Assembly: GCF_030519375.1 (NCBI RefSeq)
Contig: NZ_JAUMKB010000005.1
Location: 282,016 to 346,015, forward strand
Origin: Mucilaginibacter tolerans
Lineage (GTDB): Bacteria; Bacteroidota; Bacteroidia; Sphingobacteriales; Sphingobacteriaceae
DNA: 64,000 nucleotides
Direction of reading: 5' to 3'
The translations under genes and the position numbers were made by a program. The notes below the pieces were generated by a model. That model was not told the DNA's origin, ran no database searches, and was given only the letters and a program-made list of their open reading frames with translations. Positions 18,373-27,221 of this stretch are shown in pieces. Positions within the stretch are counted from its first letter, which is position 1. Every line of letters begins with the position of its first letter.

Positions 18373-20106
18373 TCAGAACTGCAGTAACATCCCGCTCATA
18401 GCAGGCAGGTTTATTCCCACTCCTTCGGCGACGTTATCTGATGTAAACTTTAACCTGCTTAATAAATCTGTAAACTCGCCTTTTCCGCTTATTTGCAGCT
18501 TGCCAATCAGGTCGGCAGGAAGCTGTATTTGAATCTTGCGTTCGTCACGGTTAAAATTGGTTATCACTAATATACGTTGTTTATCTGTATATCGAAGGAA
18601 GATGTACAATCTCTGATCAAAACCCGGCTGATGCTCATTAGCCACCATCAGTTCCCAAAACTCGCCTGTATGCAAAGCCTCATTATCGCGCACCACATTC
18701 AGCAGTTTGCTGTAAAATTCCCTCAATCTTTTCTGGCTGCCCGATAACTGCCCACCGTCCCATTTACCATTATTCAGCCATTTTTGATGCTCAGGCACGC
18801 CCCAATAATCGAAAATACTGGTGCGGCCATCATGGCCGCTAAAACCTTCTGCAGTCAACGCCGGCTCCCCTACCTCCTGGCCGAAATAGATCATTACCGG
18901 ACCACGATGTAATGTAGCCGTTATGATCATTCCAGGAACAGCCAACCAGGGATCGATTGCAAAATCAGGCGATGTAATACGTTGCTCATCATGGTTTTCC
19001 ATGAAACGAAGCATATGAGCATCGATATTTTTGCAGTCGTTATTCCAAACAGAATTAATTTCCCAGGTTGATGCCCCGTATTCATTGCGGGTCAGTCGTT
19101 TGATCGAATCGTAAAGGCCTACCTTATCATATAAATAATCGAACTTCCCGGTGTAGATATAGTCATGATATTTACCGCGATCGTAAGCCTCACCGATGAA
19201 AATCAATTCGGGATAATCCATTTTTAGTTTAGGGATGATCCATCCCCAGAACTCAAAAGGAACCATTTCTACCATATCGCAGCGAAAACCGTCGATACGT
19301 TTTGCCGCCCAGAATTTTAGAATATCCAGCATTTTATTCCACAGCGGCGGAACAGGATCAAAATGTTTTTGCCAGCCGTTTTGATAATCAACACCATAGT
19401 TCAGCTTCACCGTCTCGAACCAGTCATTGATAGAAGGCCATGCACTGAAAACATCATTACCGGTCGCTTTGGCGGGATTTTCATCAAACCCGCCATCTTT
19501 TAACGGACTGCTAAATCCGTCGCCTCCCGGATTATATCCTTGCGGAACAACAAATGCCTGTCCTGGCGTATAATAAAAATCATTCTTTGGGTCGAATGCT
19601 TTGCTTTTATCATCATCCTGCCCAAAATCCCGAACCTGTACAGGCTTCGCATCCGAGGCATAAGTGCGTGCTACATGGTTTGGCACAAAATCCATGATCA
19701 CTTTTAAGCCGTTCTGATGTGTTCTGTTAATTAGTGCCTCATACTCAGCCATCCTTTTCGGCACATCAACCGCCAGATCAGGATCGACATCATAATAATC
19801 CTTCACGGCATAAGGCGATCCGGCCCGGCCTTTTACCACATCCGGATCATCTGGTTTGATACCGAATTTTGAATAATCTGTCATGGTGGCATGCTCAATT
19901 ACCCCGGTATACCACACATGAGTAAAGCCCATCTTTTTTATTTCCTTAAGGGCTTTATCATTTATATCATCGAACTTACCAACACCATTTTCTTCTATAG
20001 AACCATAGAATTTGTTGGTCTGATTGGCATTCCCAAATAGACGTGGCAGGAGTTGATAAATGGTGAGTTTATTGTCTGATAATGACCCTGTCATATTACT
20101 TTTCAT
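18373..20106 (-). CDS. GH13 alpha-amylase family enzyme, cytoplasmic
   Basis: This 577-residue protein has a full GH13 catalytic domain: VIMDFVPNHVAR (region I), DGFRCDMVEMVPFEFW with the nucleophile Asp, IFIGEAYDRGKYHDY with the acid Glu, and FMENHDEQR with the third Asp. A small C-terminal beta domain follows. It lacks a signal peptide. The start MKSNMTGSL overlaps the end of the GH65 gene by 11 bases; an alternative ATG four codons in (20094) would remove the overlap. It probably cuts internal alpha-1,4 bonds of imported oligosaccharides or stored glucan, supplying maltose to GH65 or maltokinase. Subfamily and exact product pattern cannot be set from the sequence alone. Confidence 0.92.
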   Translation of the reverse strand: MKSNMTGSLSDNKLTIYQLLPRLFGNANQTNKFYGSIEENGVGKFDDINDKALKEIKKMGFTHVWYTGVIEHATMTDYSKFGIKPDDPDVVKGRAGSPYAVKDYYDVDPDLAVDVPKRMAEYEALINRTHQNGLKVIMDFVPNHVARTYASDAKPVQVRDFGQDDDKSKAFDPKNDFYYTPGQAFVVPQGYNPGGDGFSSPLKDGGFDENPAKATGNDVFSAWPSINDWFETVKLNYGVDYQNGWQKHFDPVPPLWNKMLDILKFWAAKRIDGFRCDMVEMVPFEFWGWIIPKLKMDYPELIFIGEAYDRGKYHDYIYTGKFDYLYDKVGLYDSIKRLTRNEYGASTWEINSVWNNDCKNIDAHMLRFMENHDEQRITSPDFAIDPWLAVPGMIITATLHRGPVMIYFGQEVGEPALTAEGFSGHDGRTSIFDYWGVPEHQKWLNNGKWDGGQLSGSQKRLREFYSKLLNVVRDNEALHTGEFWELMVANEHQPGFDQRLYIFLRYTDKQRILVITNFNRDERKIQIQLPADLIGKLQISGKGEFTDLLSRLKFTSDNVAEGVGINLPAMSGMLLQF

Positions 20107-22441
20107 TATTTCGGAATAATGGCGGCGGCGGTGTAAGGGTCACTTCGACAGCGGGAACCTCCACTGAGGTCCCAGCTTTTAATTCAGATTCATGACCGCG
20201 TATAAGCAAATTCATATCCGGCCCAGATAAGCTCTCTACTTTGATCTTGTTTTTCGCCACAGTGACTTTTATAGAAGTCCCCCTAAACCCTACATTGAAT
20301 GAGAACGATTGCCATTTCTCCGGCAAAAATGGATCGAACGACAACTTTCCATCTCTTACGCGCATACCCCCAAAACCTTCTACTACTGATATCCACGTAC
20401 CGGCCATCGAAGTGATATGGCAACCATCTTCTGTATCATTATTATAATCATCCAGATCAAGGCGTGAGGTACGCAGATAAAATTCATAAGCACGTGCTTC
20501 ATCGCCCAACTTGGCGGCAATCACCGCATGCACACAAGGCGATAAAGATGATTCATGGACCGTGCGCGGTTCATAAAAATCATAATTCCGGCGGATGGTG
20601 TCGATGTCATAGTTCTCTTCAAAAAAGTAGAGTCCCTGCAATACGTCCGCCTGCTTGATATAGCAGGAGCGCAATATCCTGTCCCAGCTCCATTTTTGAT
20701 TAAGCGGACGCTCGCTTGCAGGCAGGTCTTTTACCAATATTTGCTCTTTATCCAAGTAACCGTCCTGCTGAAGGAATATTCCAAATTTGTCGTCGCAGCC
20801 ATAGTACATTTTTTCGATGACCTCCCGGAATTTTGCTTCTTCTTTTGGTTTATCGAAATTGATTTTCGCTACCAACGCGTCAAATTTCGGTTTATCTAAT
20901 GCCTCCACTTTTTCAGCAACCTCCAATGTATATTTCATACACCAGGTGGCAATAGTGCTGGTATACCAGTTATTGTTGACGTTATTTTCGTACTCATTCG
21001 GGCCAGTAACGCCCAGCATTACGTACTGCTTTTTATCCTGCGACCAGTTCACCCGCTGCGCCCAGAATCTTGCTATCGCGATCAGTACTTCCAGGCCGTG
21101 ATCCACAAGGTATTGTTCATCACCCGTGTAACGCACGTAGTTAAAAATAGCATGAGCTATTGCACCATTACGGTGGATCTCCTCAAACGTGATCTCCCAC
21201 TCGTTATGACATTCAGTGCCATCCATCGTCACCATTGGATAAAGTGCTGCGCCATCTTTAAAGCCCAGCAGTTTGGCATTATCAATAGCTTTGCCCAATT
21301 GTTTGTATCGATACAATAGCAGATTGCGGGTCACTTTCGGATCTGCAGTAGCGAGGTAGAATGGCACGCAATACGCCTCAGTATCCCAATAGGTTGAACC
21401 GCCATATTTCTCACCAGTAAAACCTTTCGGACCAATGTTCAATCGGTCATCCTCGCCGGTATACGTTTGGTTCAACTGAAAAATATTAAAGCGTATACCC
21501 TGTTGCGCCGATGCATCCCCTTCGATAATAATATCGTTATGCTGCCACTTTTTGTCCCATGCGGCAGCTTGTTCTGCCAGCATTTTTTCAAAGCCTTTTG
21601 CACTGATTCCTTTTAAGGTATTTTCCAATTCGGCCACTAAATTATTTGCCGGGTAATTTTGTGAAGAAAGGTTGGCAGCGTACTTGGTCAAAGTGATCGC
21701 CTGTCCTTGAGCTGCTTGTAATTTGATCTCAGACGCTACGTATTTTTCCTTTTCAATGCTATGGACTGATCCATTTTGAAAAATGGTAAATTTCTGCCCG
21801 GTTGCTACTTCAAAGCCTGTTTTTTTTGTACGTAATTGAACATAGCCCCCGTCATTCCAGCTTCCTTTGGTTACTTCATCCCAGAATTTTTCATCATAGT
21901 TGGAGTCCTTGTTTTTGATGTCGCCATCAATAAATGGTGTAACGGTAAGCGGCCCGCTGAAATTTACCGGCGTAATGGCATAGCGGATAACGCCAGTCTC
22001 ATCATCGGCCATGCTGCAAAAACGAATAGCTTCAACCTCTACTTCTTTACCTTTAGCAGTTTCAGCGCGGAATGTTCTTTTCAGATAACCTTCCTTCATA
22101 TTCAGCTCACGCCTGAAATTACTTACCTTGCATTTCGCCAGGTCCAATTGTTCTCCGTCAATAACCACATCTATCCCGATCCAATTAGCGGCGTTCAATA
22201 CCTTGGCGAAATATTCCGGGTAACCGTTTTTCCACCAGCCCACACGGGTTTTGTCGGGATAATATACCCCTGCAACATAGTTACCCTGCAGTGTTTCGCC
22301 ACTGTAGGCTTCCTCAAAATTTGCCCGCTGCCCCATTCTGCCGTTTCCCAGACTAAAAAGGCTCTCGGATATTAAATTATATTTCGGCTCAAATCCCTCT
22401 TCTATAATCTTCCACTCGTCAACTTTGATATAGTTTTTCAT
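20096..22441 (-). CDS. GH65 maltose phosphorylase-like enzyme
   Basis: This 781-residue cytoplasmic enzyme very probably converts maltose and phosphate to glucose and beta-glucose 1-phosphate. The N-terminal beta-sandwich (about residues 1-270) is followed by an (alpha/alpha)6 barrel containing GGSTYWDTEAY, the catalytic motif TGPNEYENNVNNNWYT with general acid Glu483, and the phosphate-binding region HESSLSPCVHAV. The Glu position and the surrounding sequence match known maltose phosphorylases (Glu487 in the Lactobacillus brevis enzyme). Kojibiose or trehalose phosphorylase activity cannot be wholly excluded. The next upstream gene is beta-phosphoglucomutase, the usual partner that consumes beta-glucose 1-phosphate. 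Its stop codon overlaps the start of the GH13 gene, so translation may be coupled. Confidence 0.95.
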   Translation of the reverse strand: MKNYIKVDEWKIIEEGFEPKYNLISESLFSLGNGRMGQRANFEEAYSGETLQGNYVAGVYYPDKTRVGWWKNGYPEYFAKVLNAANWIGIDVVIDGEQLDLAKCKVSNFRRELNMKEGYLKRTFRAETAKGKEVEVEAIRFCSMADDETGVIRYAITPVNFSGPLTVTPFIDGDIKNKDSNYDEKFWDEVTKGSWNDGGYVQLRTKKTGFEVATGQKFTIFQNGSVHSIEKEKYVASEIKLQAAQGQAITLTKYAANLSSQNYPANNLVAELENTLKGISAKGFEKMLAEQAAAWDKKWQHNDIIIEGDASAQQGIRFNIFQLNQTYTGEDDRLNIGPKGFTGEKYGGSTYWDTEAYCVPFYLATADPKVTRNLLLYRYKQLGKAIDNAKLLGFKDGAALYPMVTMDGTECHNEWEITFEEIHRNGAIAHAIFNYVRYTGDEQYLVDHGLEVLIAIARFWAQRVNWSQDKKQYVMLGVTGPNEYENNVNNNWYTSTIATWCMKYTLEVAEKVEALDKPKFDALVAKINFDKPKEEAKFREVIEKMYYGCDDKFGIFLQQDGYLDKEQILVKDLPASERPLNQKWSWDRILRSCYIKQADVLQGLYFFEENYDIDTIRRNYDFYEPRTVHESSLSPCVHAVIAAKLGDEARAYEFYLRTSRLDLDDYNNDTEDGCHITSMAGTWISVVEGFGGMRVRDGKLSFDPFLPEKWQSFSFNVGFRGTSIKVTVAKNKIKVESLSGPDMNLLIRGHESELKAGTSVEVPAVEVTLTPPPPLFRNNEK

Positions 22442-22484
22442 TTGTATGGTGTATGCTTCAAATTATTGTCGCAATGACATAGTT

Positions 22485-23135
22485 TTATAACTCTTTTAAT
22501 TTTACCAGTGTCATTTTATCCAAACCACTTATCACTAAATCAGCTTCGGTAAGCACCTGTGGCGAACCGATCCCAACAGCCTTCATACCGCCGTTATGCG
22601 CTGCTTCAACGCCGGCTATGGCATCTTCAAAGACGACGCAATTTTCAGCAGGTATACCCAATTCTTCAGCTCCTTTTAGAAACACTTCCGGGTCGGGTTT
22701 GGGTTTACTCACTTTATTACCATCGATCACGACATTGAAGAAGTGTGCGATACCTACTTTTTCCAATATGGTCGCTGAGTTTTTGCTGGCTGAACCTAAA
22801 GCGGTCTTCAACCCGGCATCGATGCAAGCTTGCAGAAACTCCTTTGCACCGGGCAATATCTCATCTGGTGTCATTTTATTGATCATTTCCACATACCAGG
22901 TATTTTTCCGTGTTGCCAGTTCTTCTTTTTCGGCATCAGTCTTAGTTACTCCTCCCCACTGAAGGACCAGGTCGAGCGAGCGCATACGGCTCACCCCTTT
23001 CAGGTTTTCGTTTTGCTCTTCGGTTATATCAAAACCGAGCTCATTTGCCAGTCGTTTCCAGGCCTTGTAATGGTAAACCGCTGTGTCGACGATCACCCCG
23101 TCAAGGTCAAAAATGCATGCTTTTATAGTTGTCAT
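22485..23135 (-). CDS. pgmB: Beta-phosphoglucomutase
   Basis: A 216-residue HAD-superfamily enzyme that isomerises beta-glucose 1-phosphate, the product of maltose phosphorylase, to glucose 6-phosphate. The phosphorylated nucleophile is Asp10 and the acid/base Asp12 in FDLDGVIVDT. The cap domain has the diagnostic substrate-binding segment LKGVSRMRSLD, and the core ends with SKPKPDP and VVFEDAIAGVEAA. Length is exactly that of the family. It is 43 bases upstream of the GH65 gene in the same transcription direction. The assignment rests on both motifs and context. Confidence 0.97.
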   Translation of the reverse strand: MTTIKACIFDLDGVIVDTAVYHYKAWKRLANELGFDITEEQNENLKGVSRMRSLDLVLQWGGVTKTDAEKEELATRKNTWYVEMINKMTPDEILPGAKEFLQACIDAGLKTALGSASKNSATILEKVGIAHFFNVVIDGNKVSKPKPDPEVFLKGAEELGIPAENCVVFEDAIAGVEAAHNGGMKAVGIGSPQVLTEADLVISGLDKMTLVKLKEL

Positions 23136-23187
23136 TTGTCTTAAGACGACCCGCAGATTAAGAGTCTGTTGGTCTGGGTTATTGGTA

Positions 23188-25050
23188 TTAATGTGTATTG
23201 TTGGGTAATAATTCCAGCACCAAAGTAGCCTTAGCCGGAATAGTTAATTTGGATATTTCCGTCACCTGGTCGGTAATCACATTCCGGGCTTTTAATGTCC
23301 CGTTTATGCGTTCAACATAGCGTCCGGTTGAAATCGTTTGCTCTTTATCGCGACTGTTATAAACTATCATTACCGTTTTCAGGTCATCATACCTGAAGTA
23401 CAAATAAACGCCATCCTCAGGGATATACTGCATTAATTTTCCGGTTTGAAGGGCGGTAGTATTCTTACGGTAATTGGCCAGTGTGCGTACATAATTAAAG
23501 GCATCATTTTCCTTTTCATTCCGACCTTCGGCTTTGAATTTATTTATTTTATCATCCGCCCATCCTCCCGGAAAATCCTCGCGCACCAGGCCATCAGGGT
23601 CAGAAAAGTTTTTCATTAGTATCTCGTCACCATAATACATCTGCGGAACGCCCCGCAGGGTAAGTAACATCGCCATTCCCGATTTGTACTTGGTTATATC
23701 CTCACCTACCACCGAAAAGAAACGGCTCATATCGTGATTATCAAGGAAGATGGTATTCTTAGTAGGGTCCTTGTACAAAAAGTCCTGCGCCAGAACCGAG
23801 TACAAGCGGTTCACCCCATCCGTCCAGCCTTCTTTACCGTTCAGGGCTTCATAAATTGCTTCCTTTAGTACGCCGTCAGTTACTCCGGGCAAGTGGGTGT
23901 CCAGTCCACGGTTTACGGTATTGCCTTCAGAAAAAAATGCCTGGTTAGGCACCGACCACACCAGCGTCTCACCAAAAATGGACAGGTTCGGGAACTGCTT
24001 TCTAACTTCCTTAGCCCACTCAGCCATAAATTGCGGATCGTTATAGGGATAGGTGTCCAATCTAAACCCATCCGCCCCTGAATACTCTACCCACCAGATA
24101 TGATTTTGGGTAAGGAAACGTTGTACGAACGGATTATTTTCGTTCATATCGGCCATCCGGCGGTCAAACCACCCATCCAGCATTTGTTTGCGATCTGACT
24201 CGGAGGCATGCGGGTCCATTACCGCCTGATCGCGGAAGTTGGATTTGGTAAATTCCGGCCAGCGGTGCACCCAATCGCGCATTGGCATATCGTGAATCGT
24301 GTAACCCTCAGTCCCGGCGTGATTATGCACCAGGTCCATGATCACTTTTAACCCCATCTTATGGCATTTCTCTACAAACTCCTTATATAATTCATTTGTA
24401 CCATAACGCGGATCGATTTTGTAATGATCTGTTACCGCATAACCGTGATAAGATGCTTTAGGCTCATCGTTCTCAACAACGGGCGTCAGCCAGATAGCCG
24501 TAACACCCAAATCTTTCAGGTAATCGAGATGATTGATGATGCCCTGTATATCTCCCCCGTGACGGCTAAACATCGAATCGCGGCGGATGCCTTTTTCGCG
24601 CATATTAGGAAACGAATCGGTGCTTGGGTCGCCATTCGAGAAACGGTCGGGCATAATCAGGTAAATCAGGTCCTGGTTTGTGACACCCTGCGCACGAGCT
24701 TTAGAATGATCACGTTTTTTTAATTCGTATTGGTAAGTTAAAGTCTTTGCTTTTGCTCTGGTGAAATTTATCGGGAACGTTCCCGGAGATGCGGAAGAAG
24801 AAATATGCAGGTCGATGAACAAATAATTTGGATTGTCAACTTTGTGCACCTCAACCAATTTTACGCCGCGGTAATGTAGTTCAACATTTCTGTGAGCAAT
24901 GTCTTTACCATGTACGATCAACTGTAGATTAGGATTGCTCATCCCCGTCCACCAGAACATCGGTTCAACACGTTCCAGGGCGGGTACTTGGGCAGAGGCG
25001 TGGTGGATCATATAGATACAACAAATTGTAAGAAACAATGATTTTCTCAT
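23188..25050 (-). CDS. Exported cyclomaltodextrinase/neopullulanase (GH13), SusA-like
   Basis: About 620 residues from the ATG at 25050, chosen because MRKSLFLTICCIYMIHHASAQ directly after it is a good signal peptide; an upstream TTG at 25080 adds ten residues that would spoil it. An N-terminal cyclomaltodextrinase-type beta domain (about residues 20-115) precedes the barrel, with LVHNHAGTEG, GFRLDTYPYND (nucleophile Asp), IFGETLVW (acid Glu) and FLDNHDMSR. The enzyme is expected in the periplasm, cleaving starch oligosaccharides or cyclodextrins to maltose before uptake by the MFS transporter, as SusA does in Bacteroides. No SusC/SusD pair is in this window. It is the first gene of the nine-gene glucan cluster. 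Confidence 0.93.
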   Translation of the reverse strand: MRKSLFLTICCIYMIHHASAQVPALERVEPMFWWTGMSNPNLQLIVHGKDIAHRNVELHYRGVKLVEVHKVDNPNYLFIDLHISSSASPGTFPINFTRAKAKTLTYQYELKKRDHSKARAQGVTNQDLIYLIMPDRFSNGDPSTDSFPNMREKGIRRDSMFSRHGGDIQGIINHLDYLKDLGVTAIWLTPVVENDEPKASYHGYAVTDHYKIDPRYGTNELYKEFVEKCHKMGLKVIMDLVHNHAGTEGYTIHDMPMRDWVHRWPEFTKSNFRDQAVMDPHASESDRKQMLDGWFDRRMADMNENNPFVQRFLTQNHIWWVEYSGADGFRLDTYPYNDPQFMAEWAKEVRKQFPNLSIFGETLVWSVPNQAFFSEGNTVNRGLDTHLPGVTDGVLKEAIYEALNGKEGWTDGVNRLYSVLAQDFLYKDPTKNTIFLDNHDMSRFFSVVGEDITKYKSGMAMLLTLRGVPQMYYGDEILMKNFSDPDGLVREDFPGGWADDKINKFKAEGRNEKENDAFNYVRTLANYRKNTTALQTGKLMQYIPEDGVYLYFRYDDLKTVMIVYNSRDKEQTISTGRYVERINGTLKARNVITDQVTEISKLTIPAKATLVLELLPNNTH

Positions 25051-25100
25051 AATCAGGTTCTTTAAAATAACAAGGTACAAGACACCTGGTTACTGCGTCC

Positions 25101-25108
25101 CAAATTTA
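25101..25108 (-). promoter_or_regulatory. Candidate -7 promoter element of the glucan cluster
   Basis: On the minus strand the sequence reads TAAATTTG, an exact match to the Bacteroidota -7 consensus TAnnTTTG, about 50 bases before the ATG at 25050. No clear TTG lies at the -33 distance, so the call is tentative. Confidence 0.45.
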
Positions 25109-25346
25109 ATATAATTTGGATTGCCTGCCGGAAAAAGTGAAAATGATTGGAAATGAAAAGCGACAGGGTTAAAACCTATCGCTTCCAAAAGATTAATAAC
25201 AATTCCCACCTCGGGGAGGAGTGCGGTTGAATTGTGTATTGGTGGAGGGGGGCTATTGGTGATTGCATCGCTGCATAAACCTCTACCTCTCCTTCCCCAA
25301 GGAAGGAATCGCACTTGTCAGAGCACTTTTATTTTTCAGGAATTAT
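25109..25346. other. Intergenic region with decayed inverted repeat
   Basis: This is the longest gap of the window together with the promoter segment. CCTCGGGGAGGAGTGCG near 25210 reappears in inverted, imperfect form near 25293-25318 (CTCCTTCCCCAAGGAAGG...CGCACTTG). C/T-rich palindromes of this kind are common between Bacteroidota genes. A 74-codon minus-strand frame here has no recognisable features and is not called. Confidence 0.5.
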
Positions 25347-26093
25347 TTACACCAGCACATTACCTCCATCCACCACAATCACCTGGCCAGTAGTGTAATT
25401 TCCTTTCATCAGAAAAATATAAGCTTCAGCAATATCTTCTGCCTCTCCAACTCTGCCAGTCAATAGTTTGCTTCCAACTTCATTGTACATGGCTTCACGG
25501 TCAGCCTCCGGAATATTGTTCCACAGATCGGTTTTCACCATACCCGCGCAGACAGCATTTACGCGTATTGGCGCCAGGTCGATGGCTAAACCTTTGGTAA
25601 GCGATTCAACGGCCCCTGCTATGCTCGCAGCTACCGACCAGCCTTTCCAAGGGCGGATGCCTACAATACCATTAGTCAAAATAATGGAACCTCCTTTGCG
25701 GATATACGGACTCCCATATTTGACCGCCATCAAAGCTCCCCAGTAGCGCACATTAAAAAATTTACGGGAATCAGCGATGTTTGCATCGGCCAAATTACCG
25801 ATCTGCAAAGTCTCCCCTGCTGAAAAGATCAGGTGATCAAACTCACCAATTTTCTTAAATAATTCGTCTACCCCTTGCTCGTCGGTTATATCCACAACAT
25901 AGCCCTCAGTTCCATCAGGTAATGCCCTCAATGCTTTATCTACGCTGCTTTGCCTGCTGGATACTACAACCAAACCCGCATTATCGGCTGCTGCGGCTTT
26001 CGCGGTAGCCAATCCAAAGCCTGAGGTTCCGCCTATTAATACTACCCGTTTACCATTTAAACTACTTTTTACAAATGTTTCTTTGTCTTCCAT
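25347..26093 (-). CDS. SDR-family protein lacking the canonical Ser-Tyr-Lys residues
   Basis: A 248-residue protein of the short-chain dehydrogenase/reductase fold. The cofactor motif GGTSGFG at residues 21-27, the FSAG strand, Asn114 in KFFNVRYWGA and the CAGMVKTDL loop are present. However, the catalytic serine position reads TNG instead of ISS, and the region where YxxxK should be reads GWSVAASIAGAVE, so Tyr and Lys align to Ala. I have seen this kind of replacement in a divergent SDR branch, so it may be family-wide rather than a defect. It may act with a different mechanism or as a binding protein. It is preceded on the same strand by a Crp/Fnr-like regulator gene that probably controls it. 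Confidence 0.85.
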   Translation of the reverse strand: MEDKETFVKSSLNGKRVVLIGGTSGFGLATAKAAAADNAGLVVVSSRQSSVDKALRALPDGTEGYVVDITDEQGVDELFKKIGEFDHLIFSAGETLQIGNLADANIADSRKFFNVRYWGALMAVKYGSPYIRKGGSIILTNGIVGIRPWKGWSVAASIAGAVESLTKGLAIDLAPIRVNAVCAGMVKTDLWNNIPEADREAMYNEVGSKLLTGRVGEAEDIAEAYIFLMKGNYTTGQVIVVDGGNVLV

Positions 26094-26166
26094 GATTTGT
26101 TATTTTATTGATCAACAAAGGTCCTCAACACAAACGAGGGCCCATTTAACAAATGGTAAAAAGGAA

Positions 26167-26739
26167 CTAGCGCATATTTTTTCTGATGCGGCTTAGGGAT
26201 TGCTGGGTGATGCCCAGGTAAGAAGCAATATCACTCAATGATACACGCAAAGCAATATCGGGTTGGCGCATCAGGAAATGACGATATCGGGTAGCCGCGT
26301 CTTCTCCTAAATATGAATTGCGCACATTTATTTTTTCCAGTAAGGATTGAGTGGTGATTCCGGTGATCAATTCTTTCAGGTACGGCAGCTTCTCATACAG
26401 ATTGTACAACTTTTGTTTTTTTAGCACCACTAATTCTGCCTCACAGGCAGCTTCTATTCCTTCAAGCGACGGGATATTGTTATTAAAGCTATTCAGGATG
26501 CTGCAAAACTGGTTTTCTTTAAGGAAAAAGTAGGTCATCCTATTTCCCTTATCATTTTGGGCGACAATACGCAGCACGCCCTTGCATATAAAAAACATTT
26601 CGCGACAAATATGCCCTTCTTCAAACAAGACTTCGTCTTCGGCGACTTTGCGGAAACTTAACTCGCTTTCGATAATTTCGGCATCAGCTTGGGGAATGTT
26701 TTTAAACAAACGTAGAAAATTGATAAGAGAATCGATCAT
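26167..26739 (-). CDS. Crp/Fnr-family transcriptional regulator
   Basis: A 190-residue protein with an N-terminal cyclic-nucleotide-binding-type beta barrel (about residues 10-125, with LFEEGHICREMFFICKGVLRI) and a C-terminal helix-turn-helix (VSLSDIASYLGITQQSLSRIRK). The short DNA-binding domain ending right after the recognition helix is typical of Bacteroidota Crp-like regulators. No cysteine cluster for an Fnr-type iron-sulfur site is visible, so it probably binds a small molecule or none. It lies upstream of the SDR gene on the same strand and divergent from a VOC gene, so it may regulate both. Confidence 0.92.
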   Translation of the reverse strand: MIDSLINFLRLFKNIPQADAEIIESELSFRKVAEDEVLFEEGHICREMFFICKGVLRIVAQNDKGNRMTYFFLKENQFCSILNSFNNNIPSLEGIEAACEAELVVLKKQKLYNLYEKLPYLKELITGITTQSLLEKINVRNSYLGEDAATRYRHFLMRQPDIALRVSLSDIASYLGITQQSLSRIRKNMR

Positions 26740-26813
26740 GCGATAAAGCTATAGATAATCCGGGTAAAACAGCTTTTCATTTTTACCTTCGTAAACCAAT
26801 TCTATAAATCATC

Positions 26814-27166
26814 ATGAAAGCGATCTCTATTATCTCTATTCCGGTTACTGACCAGGAAGCGGCAAAACAGTTTTATTTAAAACTTGGCTTTAATTTACTG
26901 GTTGAAGCACCTTTTGAAACACAAAAATGGGTTCAAATGGCACTACCAGGACAGGAAGCTGTTTCTATCACCCTGGTCACCTGGTTTCCCGAACTAAAAC
27001 CGGGCAGCATTCAGGGTTTCGTTATTCATATAGACGATATGGATGAGGAAATAAAAGCGCTAAATGCGAGGGTATCAAAGTAGGTAAGGTTGACGAAACA
27101 CCATGGGGTAAATTTGCAACCGTAATAGATCCGGATGGTAACTCATGGAGTTTGCACCAGGAATGA
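26814..27166 (+). pseudogene. VOC (glyoxalase/bleomycin resistance) protein gene, frameshifted
   Basis: The first frame encodes 89 residues (KAISIISIPVTDQEAAKQFY...) and stops at 27083. A second frame overlapping from 27068 (GAG) to TGA at 27164-27166 encodes EGIKVGKVDETPWGKF, then IDPDGNSWSLHQE, which is exactly the missing C-terminal part of a VOC protein of about 117 residues. The phase change is -1 near 27066-27080, equal to the loss of two bases or gain of one. The family forms metal-dependent or binding proteins from paired beta-alpha-beta-beta-beta modules; the lost half would supply metal ligands or strands. It may be a recent mutation or a sequencing error; no slippery heptamer is visible. 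Confidence 0.85.
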
Positions 27167-27178
27167 TTTAAGAACATC

Positions 27179-27210
27179 TGGTAGAGACGCAATATATTGC
27201 ATCTCTACCA
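27179..27210. repeat. Interspersed palindrome between converging genes
   Basis: The two 16-base halves are inverted copies with a single C-A mismatch; the left half starts TGGTAGAGACGCAATA and the right half ends GCATCTCTACCA. It lies between the VOC remnant and the converging PhyH gene and resembles the GTAGAGACGCAATA palindromes scattered in Bacteroidota genomes. It could also act as a terminator in both directions. Confidence 0.8.
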
Positions 27211-27221
27211 TAAATCTTTTC

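Noticed and set aside
18373..20106. Trehalose synthase identity for the cytoplasmic GH13 enzyme
   Set aside because: It lacks the trehalose synthase opening motif and substrate loop; the sequence reads as an alpha-amylase-type enzyme.
25090..25314. A 74-codon minus-strand frame before the neopullulanase gene
   Set aside because: It covers a decayed C/T-rich repeat and the candidate promoter, and encodes no recognisable domain.
27066..27084. Programmed frameshift in the VOC gene
   Set aside because: No slippery heptamer, downstream pseudoknot or SD-like stimulator is visible, so mutation or sequence error is more likely.
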